Shown: positions 44,570-56,090, counted from the first letter of the stretch. The stretch is 64,000 nucleotides of DNA from Eurosta solidaginis (GCF_040869045.1 NC_090319.1:378773601-378837600); one strand, 5' to 3'. The notes: generated by a model not told the origin, from the sequence alone. Program-made: numbers and translations.

Positions 44570-45507
44570 ACAAGTAAGGAAGGCTAAGTTCGGTTGCAAC
44601 CGAACATTACACAATCAGCTGAGAGCTTTGGACACAAAATAATGGAAACTCACCATATAGGAAAATGAACTTAGGGTAACACTGGAATGTGTTTGTATGA
44701 CATGGGTATCAAATGGGAGGTATTCAGGAGTGTTTTAAAAGGGAGTGGGCCATAGTTCTATAGGTGGACGCCATTTCGGGATATCGCCATACAGGTGGAC
44801 CAGGGGTGACTGTAGAATGTGTTTGTACGATATGGGTATCAAATACAAGGTGGTAATGAATACTTTAAAAGGGAGTGATTTCTATAGGTGGACGCCTTTT
44901 CGAGATATCGCCATAAAGGTGGACCAGGGCTGACTCTACAATGTGTCTGTACGATATGGGTATCAAACTAAAGGTATTAATGAGGTTTTTAAAAGCGAGT
45001 GGCCCTTAGTTGTATATGTGAAGGAGTTTTCGAGATATCGACCAAAATGTTGACCAGGGTGATCCAGAGCATCATCTGTCGGGTACCGCAAATCTATATA
45101 TGAGCCGCTCAGTGCACACATCGATAACTCCACTTTTTGAAAAATCTTAAATTTAAGTCTTCAAAGTCCTTGGTATAGTCATAACGTTTTATATTTATAA
45201 TAACTCTCCTGAATAATAAAGATTAGCAGCGTTAAATGGCACATTTTTTTGGCCATTGAGTAATAAGTAATTTATTTCAGAAGCCGTTTCGAATAACTCC
45301 ATACTCTAATGTAAATCGTTTCAGTAACGCTGTATTTGTTCTGGCCGTGCATCGACGCTTATTTGTTTTTAAACAGCCGAAGATGCTCTCTCCCTCTCAA
45401 AAATATTCGTAACAAAATCGCATCGGTAAACAGATAAAAAGAAGCACAATGCAAACGGTAGTTAGTATATCAGTTATCGGGTTATCTAATCTATTTAAAT
45501 ACACTAT

Positions 45508-45742
45508 ATTTTTATACTCAGCGTGTTTTGCACACAGAGTATTTTAACTTTGATTGGTTAAGGGTTGGTTGTACAGACGTAAAGGAATCGAGATAGATAT
45601 AGGTTTTCATATATCAAAATCTTCAGTGTCGAAAAAAAATTTGATTGACCCATGTCCGTCCGTCTGTCAGTTAACACAATAACTTGAGTAAATTTTGGAT
45701 ATCTTCACTTATCTGGACCCAGAATAGATTGGTATTGAAAAT
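45508..45742 (-). repeat. GTTCGG element fragment nested in the Helitron (copy 7)
   Basis: Reverse orientation right end: TTTTTATACTCAGCGTGTTTTGCACACAGAGTAT, GTCCGTCCGTCTGTC and ACTTGAGTAAATTTTG. It is closest to copy 2 (15753-17149), including AATAGATTGGTATTGAAAAT, where the match stops. Confidence 0.8.
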
Positions 45743-46229
45743 AAAAATATATAATAAAATATAAAACTCAAAATTGACTCCGGTTGTTATGTTCGCAGGA
45801 TTTATTTGGTTCAAAGTTACAGCCAATAATAGTTAAAGCCATAATAATTTACATGGGTCATCAATTCTTTCTCTGATTCAAAAGCTGAACTACCAGCGCT
45901 ACCGTCATCAGTTCAGTGTCATCATTGCCAGTAGCGCCAATAACACCAAACCCGTGCCTGACACACAAAAATCGTTTCACCCAATAGCGCAAGTGAAATG
46001 TACTACGCACTCACTACTGAGTAGCGTCAAAATTTCGCTTGGAGTCATCGAGCTACCATTGGCGCTGGTGCCATGCAATTTACATCACTAAAATTGCGCG
46101 AATGGCCAGGCTTATGACTTTTTAAATCCAGATGGTGAAAACGAAGCAGTGGCAAAACTTATGGTGAATTCCTGTCGCAGCCGTCACACTTTGTGGCGAA
46201 TGAACGACTCTACAATGCTCTCTGTTATT

Positions 46230-46878
46230 AATTTCCTCTCTTTGATGAAAACTATCTTAACCTAACTTGGTTGAGTGAACGCGCAATTTTAGCAGCCAAA
46301 AATAGCGATGTTATGAGTTAAACTGGACGTCCCAAAACCAAATTCAGGGAGAATTATAATCCTTCAAATCAATCGATCGAATTGATAATGAGGAGGTTAT
46401 AGTAAATTATCCTACAGAATTTTTAAATTCTTTAGATTTGCCTGGAATGACCCTCATAATTTGCGCCTCAAAGTTGGATCTGTAGATATTATGCTTCGTA
46501 ATCTGCATGCACCAAAACTGCGTAATGGAATAAGATTGATTGTAACCAAGCTTATGAGCAATTTGATAATGGCAAAGCTTTTAAAAACACCGTTCAAGGG
46601 AGAGGAATGCCTGATTCCGAGAATACCCTTGACTTCAAATGATTTGCCGTTTCACTTTAGGCGCATTCAGTTTTCAGTGAAACTTGCATATGCGATGACC
46701 ATTAACAAGTCACAGGGACAGTCGTTGCAAGTCTGTGACATAAATTTAGAGATGCCAAGCTTTTCAGATGGCCAACTATATGTAGCGTGTTCCCTAGTTG
46801 GGAACCCATCAACACTTTTTTATTTACGCTCCAGATCAGAAAACTAAAAATGTTGTGTATCGTGCAGCTTTGAATTGA
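46230..46878 (+). pseudogene. Helitron Pif1-type helicase, C-terminal relic
   Basis: Helicase that would unwind DNA in rolling-circle transposition. Across three frames one reads NYLNLTWLSERAILAAKNSD, then VNYPTEFLNSLDLPGM, KVGSVDIMLRNLHAPKLRNG, AYAMTINKSQGQSLQVCDIN and FSDGQLYVACSLVGNPS, ending YAPDQKTKNVVYRAALN at a TGA (46876-46878). These are the last motifs (V and VI region) of Helitron RepHel helicases in the right order; the family usually has S-R-V-G where this copy has S-L-V-G, losing the motif VI arginine. Frameshifts lie near 46330, 46450 and 46826. The Rep nuclease and the helicase ATPase core are absent. Confidence 0.8.
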
Positions 46879-48609
46879 GCACGCTAATTACTCTGCCCTT
46901 TTTATAGGGTGCAATAAGATGAATAGAATTCAATGATACAATATTTAAGTTAATTATATTTTGTGAAACAAATACACTTAGAGTTGTGAATTCAATTCAA
47001 ATCACAATTTTAATAAATTTATAACCTAAGTCGTTGGCAATCACAAATTTCTAACCAAAACTAGAAGTCTCGAAATTAATTCATTACAACAATATATTTT
47101 GGGCAAAACGAAGTTTGCCGGGTTCAGCTAGTTTATTTGTATATGTCATACCACGAACAGTATTCCTGCCAAGATTCCAAGGGCTTTTGATTTTGCCCTG
47201 CAGAAATTTTTCATTTTCTTCTACTTAATATGGTAGGCGTCACACCCATTATACAAAATTTTTTCTAAAGTTATATTTTGTGCCAATAAACCAATCCAAT
47301 TACCATGTTTCATCCCTTTTTTCGTATTTGGTATAGAATTATGACATTTTTTTCATTTTTCGTAATTTCCATATCGAAAAAGTGGGCGTGGTTATAGTCG
47401 GATATCGGCCATTTTTTATACCAACATAAAGTGAGTTCAGATAAGTACGTGGACTAAGTTTAGTAAAGATATATTGGTTTTTGCTGAAGTTATCGTGTTA
47501 ACGGTCGAGCGGAAGGACAGACGGTCGACTTTGTATAAAAACTGGGCGTTGGTTCCACCCATTCCGCCCATTTTCACAGAAAACAGTTATCGTCATAGAA
47601 TCTATGCCCCTACCAAATTTCACAAGGATTTGTAAATTTTTGTTCGATTTATGGCATTAAAAGTATTCCAGGCATACTAAATGAAAAAGGGTGGAGCCAT
47701 GCCCATTTTGAAATTTTCTTTTATTTTGTATTTTATTACACCACATCATACTGGAGTTGAATTTTGACATAATTTAGTATATAAATACTGTAAATATATT
47801 AAATTTTTTGTTAAAATTTGCCTTTTAAATTTTTTTTTAAAGTGGGCGTGTTCTTCATCCGATTTTACAAATTTTTATTTAGCACATATACAGTAATAGG
47901 AGGAACGTGCCTGCCAAATTTCATCATGATATCTGCAACGACTGCCAAATTGCAGCTTGCAAAACTTGTAAATTACCTTCTTTTAAAAGTGGGCGGTGCC
48001 ACGCCCATTGTCCAAAGTTTTACTGATTTTCTATTCTGCGTCATAAAGTCAACCCACCTACCAAGTTTCATCGCTTTGTCCGTCTTTGGTAATGAATTAT
48101 CGCATTTTTGCGGTTTTTCGAAATTTTCGATATCGAAATAGTGGGCGTGGTTATAGTCCGATATCGTTCATTTTAAATACCGATCTCAGATGAGTGCCCA
48201 GGAACTTACATACGGAATTTCATTAAAAGATACCTTAAAATTTACTCAAGTTATCGTGTTAATGGACAGACGGACGGACGGACGGACATGGCTCAATCAA
48301 ATTTTTTTCGACACTGATGACTTTGATATATGGAATTCTATGTCTATCTCGATTCCTTTATACCTGTACAACCAATCGTTATCCAATCAAAGTTAATATA
48401 CTCTGTGTGCAAAGCACGCTGAGAATAAAAAGAAAACTGTTAATATCCATCCAATTTAAACAAAAAAATGGCGTGACTACCAAATACTCGTCAAGTTCGA
48501 TGTGTAAACGTGCAGGTGTATGTACGTCTCGACAACTAATATTTTTAAATTTACTGGAGCTCTCCCAAGGGTTGAAGTTGAACAGGGGTAATTTTACCAA
48601 ATTTTCGAT

Positions 48610-48835
48610 ACATATTGCAGCCTGTTGATAAATTACCGATAACTTTTCGATAATAAGTCAAAAAATATTTGATAAAAAATCTATAATTTTTGATAACATA
48701 TCGATTATTTTTTGAAACATTTCATTAAATTTTGATAGATAATCGATGAAATTTTGATACCAAATAGATACTCTTTGCTATCGATAGCAACAATATAACA
48801 CTCACTGACAAATCGATAGCGTGTTTACAACAGTA
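48610..48835. repeat. TATCGA-rich repeat cluster
   Basis: ATTACCGATAACTTTTCGATAA, ACATATCGATTATT, GATAATCGATGAAA, TGCTATCGATAGC and AATCGATAGCGTG occur within 200 bp. Confidence 0.6.
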
Positions 48836-49265
48836 TCTTGGACTGTACCGTGGTCGTTATCATATCTGTAAATGCTACTTGTACTGCAACTGTAGCCGTA
48901 GGCTTAAACGTAACATTTTGCTTATCCGCAGACATTACTGGGATCGTGAATGTGGCCATAATCCTAAGAGTAATCGCATCTTTAAACGATAACAGGGCTG
49001 GAACTGTCGCTTCAACCATACAAAAGCCGTTATCTTCACCGTAAAGTGTACCTTTACAGTAAACACAGATGATACCGCGACCGTAACTGCAGCCGCAAAC
49101 GTAAATATTTCCGATACCATAGCCCTAAAAGTAACGGTAACCGTAACAGTAAACTTGGGCAATACCGTAACCCTAAACGTTAAAGGAATCATAACCGCAA
49201 ACGTTAAGGTAATCGCAATCATAATCGTTACCATAATCGTAACCATAATCGTCATCGTAATCGTT
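48836..49265. repeat. Degenerate CGTAAC / ATCGTA hexamer tract
   Basis: Six-base words (GTAACC, CGTAAC, ATAATC, ACCGTA) repeat with drift over about 400 bp and become most regular at 49195-49262 (ATCGTAACCATAATCGTCAT). Frames on both strands are Val/Thr/Ile repeats from this hexamer, not genes. Confidence 0.75.
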
Positions 49266-49539
49266 GAGGTAATTGAATCTATTTAAGTGTTTTCTCAAAT
49301 TTGAGAGAAACCTGAAAAGGTTGTTTCTTATGATACGAAATAGTCCTAAGATTTACCACGTTCTGATGAAAGAGGAAACCGTGAATGGAGAATGTTGAGT
49401 TCAAATCCTAGGCTTAATCGTAAGGTATATTTTGAGCTAAGGCGGACGAAATCATATTCTTAACCTTAATCATGACCTTTGTTCTGATGTTAGAAAACAC
49501 ACAGCCGTAAGTTTGAGCGGGGCTCAGCCCCCAAGATTT

Positions 49540-49790
49540 GAGAGATTGCAAAAGTCTTTTGCAAGCTAGCCTCGCCATGAGAACCAAACTTCAAAGAAGA
49601 ACCAATGTAAGCCTTGAAATGGAAGAACTAATTTCTGCCAGAAAATGCTTCTTCGCACTGACTAAGCAACAAAAATATGAAGTACTCTATTGAGAAACAA
49701 AAGTTACGCGCTATATGTAAGTCTCACATTATACCACTTCTGATGCATGGCTTCTAATCATGGACAGATAATATGGCCGTGGACTATGGC
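49540..49790 (+). pseudogene. RTE-type LINE reverse transcriptase fragment
   Basis: The plus strand encodes RTKLQRRTNVSLEMEELISA followed by RKCFFAL, then KLRAICKSHIIPLLMHGF with shifts. These match the V-S-x-E-I-x-R-R-I, N-R-C-F-F-G-L and L-Y-K-T-L-I-x-P-V-L-x-Y-G positions of the post-palm region, as in 10796-11200 and 7778-8023. Confidence 0.55.
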
Positions 49791-51569
49791 GCTTCTTTGT
49801 CAATATTCCAGTTTCGTTTTATGTGAAAAGTCAATTTATGTTATGGCCATTTAAAGGCGTTGTAGCGTCAATTGACCTCTCAGCTCACCTTTATGGCTAT
49901 CGGCTTTATGTAGACATGCACATACTACAACTAATCGAACTTTTATTTTCACCCCTGTACTAAAGCCTCTATAAGACAAGAGGGAGATAAGTACGCTAGC
50001 GGAAATGAAGTGCGATAGAACCACAGACAATTGCGATGCGCTGGACAACAATGATGACATTGTCAGCGAAAAACAATAACAAAAACCACAATTACAAAAG
50101 AAAAATTTTCAGCAATGCAGTCGTGCTGATAGAACTAATAAAAGAAAAAGAAGCAGGCACATTCAAAGCGCAACAATAACAAGAACAACAATATAATAAA
50201 AACAAAACCATAAAAAAAAACAACAATAACAACTACGTGCGATGGACAAAGTATAAGAGTAATATGAACAGAATAGCAGCATAAACAAAGAAAGAATTGT
50301 CAAAAACAGAAACAACAACAATAGACGCCACTGTCGTAAATTAAGAAAGTAAAACGCGACAGCGACAGACCAACCACAAAATGAATTCAGCATGCAAGAA
50401 TGACAAAACGAATAAAATACAATTACGCCCAACAATGCGAACTAAGGAAGGAAAGTAATAGAGTAACAATAAGCAGATAGAATGAAAGCAGAAAAAGCCG
50501 AAACATTGAGCATTGCGATAAGCGTGGAATTGAGCGGTAAGAAGGATTGCGGTTGTAAGCGCATCTGAGCGTACTGAGAGAAGATTAATACGCAAGTAGG
50601 AGCAGGAAACGGAATTAAACATAGTTTGTAGTAGAGTAATGTTTGTTGTTAAATTGTTAGATCAATTATGATATATTAAAGTGACCGCACATAATAATAT
50701 CAACGAAATTTGCTTGCTGACTTTATTCTGACAATGATCATTCGACTAAAGAAACAAAATACAAGTTAAAGAGGTTTTGGGGTAAGAAAAAATACTCGCT
50801 TAATACATTGACTCATCCAAGTACAAAGTGAGTGGTTGTCATTCCAAGCGGGATGTAATCTACCCAAGGAAAGGTGACTGTCGATAGAAAAGCTTATTGC
50901 TAAAGGAGTAAAGGAACATAAATTCCGTAAAGTTCCAAAAAAACAAAAAAAAAAAGAAATATTATAAAGTTGGCGCGATTTACCTTCGAGATGATTTAGA
51001 CCGAGTTTTTCTTGCAATTTGCGTTGAGCTCTGCGGGAGTACAAAAGCCGTGTTATTGATTTGCTATTTATAGGTATTAAATTTTTTTTTATTGAAGTAA
51101 ACAATTACGTGGTGGCAAAGGCGCACACCCACGTAATTGTAAAGAAAATATGTGGCGAGAAAAAAAGGAAAAATAAAAACACCAAAAAGGTTTCATATTA
51201 ATTCAATGACAAATGTGATAGCTTTTTTATTAAACAATTTGAAACAACAGCAAGTGTTAAGGAAAAGGTTTAACAAATGTTGTGGGATATGATATTGAGA
51301 AAGTATTTGAAAAGTAGCACTTACGTGACGTGTGATGCGTGTTTCAAGCCTCTTGCAACAAAAGCTTATGAACCCACGATACAGCACCTTCGTTAGGTTT
51401 CCCCGCAACAAAGTTGCTAAACCGCGGGTACCCAGCGGTAATAGTATAAATATGCATACGTACTACCACTCACACATGCCTGTGTGTACTAGAGACCACA
51501 AGCATATGTGGGTGGTAGTTAATTATGTTATGAGGGGGGCAGATATATTTAGGTCTGTGACCTGAACAG
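49791..51569. other. No gene recognised; CAA-rich patches
   Basis: ACAACAATAACAACA-type low complexity (50065-50330) and A-runs (50939-50958). Several short frames without domains. Possibly single-copy. Confidence 0.35.
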
Positions 51570-52105
51570 AAGAGTTATCGGTTTGTTGCACAATATACAT
51601 ACATTTATATGCAGATATTTTATCGACAAGGTAAAGACGAGCTTTGTTGTCGAAGTGTTATAAATTTGCTCTAGGTGACAAACGTTTTTTTTTTATCGAA
51701 AAGTTATCGAAAATGAGATGTTATAAAAAAAATTATCGAATTATTACCGAAAGTTTGTCGAAGTTTTGTCGAAAAGCTATAAGTTTCCTATCAAAAAGTT
51801 ATCGGTGTGCAATAGAAAAATTATCGATTATTTATCGAAAGCTTATCAATTCTCTACAAAAAATTGATCGATTACTTATAGAAAATTATAGATACGAAAA
51901 AACAGATTTTTTTTAAATCTATCGATTTATATTCGAAAAATAATGGATTCGTTATCAAAAAGTTATCGATTTGTTATCAAGAAGTTATAAATTTGATATC
52001 AAAAAGGTATCGATTCATGACTCATTGATTTATTTTAAACCAAATATCGACAAAGCTTCAGTTTAAAGTTGATGTCACATCTGTAACCTGTCGATAAGGA
52101 GCAGA
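51570..52105. repeat. TATCGA-rich repeat cluster (largest)
   Basis: More than fifteen TTATCGA-like words with intervals of 12-30 bp (for example AAAAAGTTATCGATTTGTTATC near 51956-51980). The plus frame 51644-51916 is a translation of this repeat. Confidence 0.7.
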
Positions 52106-52129
52106 TAATAAACGAATAAGAAGCGATGA

Positions 52130-52400
52130 ATGGACCTCCAGCAGGTTAGGGGGCTTAGAATATACTCGCGGAAAGTACTGTTTCTTTAGCAGCCGAAGCT
52201 CTAGCGACCGCAAGCTCAACATTGTTGTAGGGGTGGGAGCGGGTTAGCCCAGAAGGTTCAGTGTATTCGTGCTAAAGCGTTCCCGAGACGGTGGGTTTAC
52301 ACCTTAATGGTGCTTGTTATCGGAGCATAGCAGATATATAACCGGCAAGGGACGATGATACTCCTGAAGACCTTCGGGGTATGTTTTTATAGCTGCAACT
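52130..52400 (-). repeat. GC-rich core repeat, second copy (reverse of 18470-18880)
   Basis: In reverse complement it carries CATACCCCGAAGG, ACCGTCTCGGGAACGC, GCTAGAGCTTCGGCTGC, CGCGAGTATATTCTAAGCCCCCTAAC. These correspond in order to ATTCCCCAAAGG, CCATCTCGGGAACG, GCCAGAGCCTCGGCTG and CGCGGGTATATTCTAAGCCCCCTAAC at 18490-18865. The Tyr/Arg-like block with TCTTACGACAGG is deleted here. Confidence 0.65.
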
Positions 52401-52639
52401 ATAACAAAAACAACAACCCAATGAGCTAATTCCCTTTCAATTATAAGTTGATAATAAAACAATAACTTGTCGGTATTTGTTGTTACCCGTAAAAACACAA
52501 CGAAGTTATTCCAAAAAAAGCCGAATGTAATGGTTTTGGAAAACTTTCCTCTTTTTATATTTACAAATCGAACTAAACGTGTACCGAACTCAGGCGCTTT
52601 TTCAATTTACTATATGTTTTAGGAAAAGTTCAAAGCCTT

Positions 52640-52735
52640 TTCTCTAGGGGGCGAGATTCGAATCCGCATTCTTGCTCTGTTCGATCTGTTGACAAATAGA
52701 CCCGACTAAAGCTACCACTTGTTATTGCGGAACTT
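52640..52735 (-). ncRNA. tRNA-like SINE relic or tRNA pseudogene
   Basis: On the minus strand TGGTAGCTTTAGTCGGG (52701-52717) resembles the pol III A box, and GGATTCGAATCTC (52653-52665) resembles the B box (GGTTCGANTCC). The spacing of about 65 nt is close to that in tRNAs. The full cloverleaf does not fold well, so it is more likely the head of a tRNA-derived SINE than a working tRNA. Confidence 0.35.
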
Positions 52736-53630
52736 TTTCCCATTTACTCTCGTACAGGGCATTACTTTACGGAAAGATTTACAAGGCATATTTGTGCTAC
52801 TACCGCGCTCCTTCTGAAGCTTTATTACCAAAAAAGCAGGTGCTTATCGTATTGCATTCAAAAGATTTTTTTTTAGAAAATGATACTTAGGGGGTTTATA
52901 CATTTAGACGACGATATACTTATTTGGTTTGCAAAATAAATCCTGCTTTTTCGCAAGGTGTTAAAGTGCACACTTAAAAAAAAAATGGATGACACTTATG
53001 TATATTTATGTAAATGTAGAAGTGTTTCTAGCAGTTAAATGCTCAAAAACGACGTGCGCATAGAATTCGCCGAAAGGATTTATATTTGCTAACATATGAC
53101 TACTTCAAAATGATAAAGAAAAAAGGTTATATGTACGCCTAACAAAACCAAATGCGAAATGGCCTAGTTTGAGCCACATACACACAAAGAAACAGATGAC
53201 AGTTTTTTGTGTCGAAATCAGTGATGCACAACTTCAGCAGAGCATACATTGACAAAGGTACAGTGACAGTTGTATATCATGTTTTTAGCAGAATGCTGAA
53301 TTTGTGTTTTATAAAAGTGAGCGTGAGATTATCAGTGCCTATGAAACAAGAAAAAAGTTACAATATGTCAATAGTTCACAGGCTGCTCACATATGACTTG
53401 TATATTCATGAAAGTTGAGTAGTTCCCGCGGATTTACTTGGGCATTTCTGCTCTAAATAAGTGTAAAAGTGAAAGTTCATCTATGTGTGTGATACAAAGT
53501 GGCGAACAAAAAGCAAACGTAAAAGTTTAAAAGTGCAAAATATAAACAAACAAGCTCTTAAATGTCAAATGGTATGCTCGTTAAAGAATGAAGCATACAT
53601 CCATTCATGCATGCATACACATAGATGTAC
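52736..53630. other. No gene recognised
   Basis: AT-rich; short frames only (53209-53418, 53485-53676). The left target-site-like ATGTAC of the next element lies at 53625-53630. Confidence 0.35.
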
Positions 53631-56084
53631 AATAGGCCGGGTCGATTTGTGGAGAGGCAAAAAAAGCGCCCATTGATCTGTGAAAATCATATTCTAGGGA
53701 TCAACATAAGAAACTTTGCCGAAGGAACCATACCTCTAAAAGGAATTCTGATGTCCCCCCCTTTGGGTCGTAGGGGCAAATTTTGAAAAATCCCACTTTG
53801 AAATGCCTATGTTTTTATACTCAGTTGAGCAGAGCTCACAGAGTATATTAAGTTTGATTGGATAACGGTTCGTTGTACATATTTAAAGGAATCGAGATAG
53901 ATATAGACTTCCATATATCAAAATAATCAGGATCGAAAAAAAATTTGATTGAGCCATGTCCGTTCGTCCGTCCGTCCGTTAACACGATAACTTGAGTAGA
54001 TTTTGAGGTATCTTAATGAAATTTGGTATGTAGATTTCTGAGCACTCATCTCAGATCGCTATTTAAAATGAACGATTTCGGACTATAACCACGCCCACTT
54101 TTTCGATATCGAAAATTTCGAAAAACCGAAAAAGTGTGATAATTCATTACAAAAGACAGATAAAGCGACGAAACTTGGTAGATGGGTTGAACTTATGACG
54201 CAGAATTGAAAATTAGTAAAATTTTGGACAATGGGCGTGGCAACGCCCACTTTTAAAAGAAGGTAATTTAAAACTTTTGCAAGCTGTAATTTGGCAGTCG
54301 TTGAAGATATCATGATGAACTTTGGCAGGAACGTTACTCCTATTACTATATGTACGCTCAATAAAAATTAGCAAAATCGGATAAGGACCACGCCCACTTT
54401 TAAAAAAAATTTTTTTTTTAAAGTAAAATTTTAACAAAAAATTTAATATCTTTACAGTATATAAGTAAATTATGTCAACATTCAACTCCAGTAATGATAT
54501 GGTGCAACAAAATACAAAAATAAAAGAAAATTTCAAAACGGGCGTGGCTCCGCCCTTTTTCATTTAATTTGTCTAGGATACTTTTAACGCCATAAGTCGA
54601 ACAAAAATTAACCAATCCTTTTGAAATTTGGTGGGGGCATAGATTTTATGACGCTAACTGTTTTCTGTGAAAATGGGCGAAATCGGTTAATGCCACGCCC
54701 AGTTTTTATACACAGTCGTCCGTCTGTCCTTCCGCATGGCCGTTAACACGATAACTTGAGAAAAAATCGACATATCTTTAATGAACTTAGTTCACGTGCT
54801 TACTTGAACTCACTTTATTTTGGTATGAAAAACGAACGAAATCCGACTATGACCACGCCCACTTTTTCGATATCGAAAATTACGAAAAATGAAAAAAATG
54901 CCATAATTCTATACCAAATTCGAAAAAAAGAATGAAACATGGTAAGGTAATTGGATTGTTTTATTGACGCGAAATATAACTTTAGAAAAAACTTTATAAA
55001 ATGGTTGTAACACCTACCATATTAAGTACAAGAAAATTAAAATGTTCTGCGGGGCGAAATAAAAAACCCTTAAAATCTTGGCAGATATTACATATATAAA
55101 TAAATTAGCGGTATCCAACAGATGATGTTCTGGGTCACCCTGGTCCACATTTTGGTCGATATCTGGAAAATGCCTTCACATATACAACTACCACCACTCC
55201 CTTTTAAAACCCTCATTAATACCATTAATTTGATACCCATATCGTACAAACAAATTCTAGGGTCACCACTGGTCCACCTTTGTGGCAATATCTCGAAACG
55301 GCTTCCACCTATGGAACTAAGGATTACTCCCTTTTAAAATACTCATTAACACCTTTCATTTGATACCCATATCGTACAAACGCATTCTAGAGTCAACCCT
55401 GATCCACCTTTATGGCTATATCCCTAAATGGCGTCCACCTATAGAACTATGGCCCACTCCCTCATAAAATACTCTTTAATGCCTTTTATTTGATACACAT
55501 GTCATATAAACACATTCCAGGGTTTCCCTCGGTTCATTTTCCTACATGGTTATTTTCCCTTATGTTATTACCATAGCTCTCAACTGAGTATGTAATGTTC
55601 GGTTACACCCGAACTTAACCTTCCTTACTTGTTTCTTTTTGGAGTTTATTTTTCTCTTTTGAAATTTATTTAGTCAGAACATATGTAAATGAAAAAATGA
55701 ATTTAACTTAGTAATAGAAAAGAAATTTAAACCAATTATTAGAAATTAGCGTTTTTACAACCCCCTTTTAAAACCAAGGCATCACTGTGATGCATTTGCA
55801 TGTCGTAGACATAGTTGTGTGGGTTTTTTATTCAACCGTTTTAAAAAATGAAGGTATCACTGTGACACAATTGCAGATCGTAAAGTTGCTTGTGTTGTTT
55901 TTTTTAAGCCACCACAAGACACAGCAGGTAGAATTGAAACTGCCCCTACCCAAAAGTTCGACCCAAAGGGGGGGACATCCGAATTCGTTTTAGAGGTATG
56001 GTTCCTTCGGCAATGTTTCTTATTTTGATCCCTAGAATACGATTTTCACAGAGCAATGAGCGATTTTTAAATCGACCCGCCCTA
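53631..56084. mobile_element. DNA transposon/MITE with ~150-bp inverted ends, split by a GTTCGG copy
   Basis: The left end (53631-53790) and the reverse complement of the right end (55960-56084) share GGCCGGGTCGATTT / GGGCGGGTCGATTT, CTGTGAAAATCATATTCTAGGG, AAACTTTGCCGAAGGAACC, ATACCTCTAAAA and GATGTCCCCCCCTTTGGGTCG. ATGTAC flanks both sides (53625-53630 and 56085-56090), a possible target duplication. There is no transposase. Without the nested GTTCGG copy (53813-55632) it is about 630 bp. Confidence 0.75.
53813..55632 (-). repeat. GTTCGG element, complete short copy (copy 8)
   Basis: Minus orientation. The hairpin GTTCGGGTGTAACCGAAC is the reverse of about 55597-55614, three minisatellite units lie at 55110-55535, and the body with the ~150-bp period lies at 53990-55090. 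The GGAC tract is short, and the right end reads AGCTCTGCTCAACTGAGTATAAAAA in element sense. Total 1.82 kb. It is inserted in a T-run of the host MITE (CTATGTTTT | TTTTTGG). Confidence 0.85.
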
Positions 56085-56090
56085 ATGTAC

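Larger units (their letters stand above)
45093..47131 (+). mobile_element. Helitron, 2039 bp, inserted between A and T
   Basis: The 5' end is TCTATATATGAGCC, preceded by A; the 3' end is a hairpin GGCAAA-ACGAAG-TTTGCC (47102-47119) followed by GGGTTCAGCTAG, then T. TC...CTAG ends, a subterminal hairpin and A/T target are the defining marks of Helitrons. Removing the insert rejoins GCAAA with TTTATTTGTATATG, matching the uninterrupted site at 35633/35634 (GCTAA, TTTATTTATATATG) and the reverse of 55104/55105. It carries only the end of a helicase gene, so it is non-autonomous. Confidence 0.85.
44570..48430 (+). repeat. GTTCGG element (copy 6), split by a Helitron
   Basis: Starts ACAAGTAAGGAAGGCTAA; its hairpin GTTCGGTTGCAACCGAAC (44588-44605) is a perfect 18-bp palindrome. 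Three minisatellite units follow (about 44680-45060), then the insertion at 45093-47131, then the body (47132-48260), a GGAC tract of about five units, and the right end CACGCTGAGAATAAAAA. Without the insert the element is about 1.82 kb, the same as copy 8. Its left subterminal repeat (TCAGCTGAGAGC) and right one (CAGCGTGC in reverse) belong to different subtypes, so it may be a recombinant. Confidence 0.85.

Noticed and set aside
46461..46847. Host Pif1 helicase gene
   Set aside because: The wording is that of Helitron helicases, it lies within Helitron ends, and frameshifts flank it.
48935..49255. 106-codon minus-strand Val/Thr-rich frame
   Set aside because: It is a direct translation of the CGTAAC-type hexamer tract.
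49195..49262. Telomeric repeat
   Set aside because: Flies of this group lack short telomerase repeats, and the hexamers are too degenerate and interstitial.
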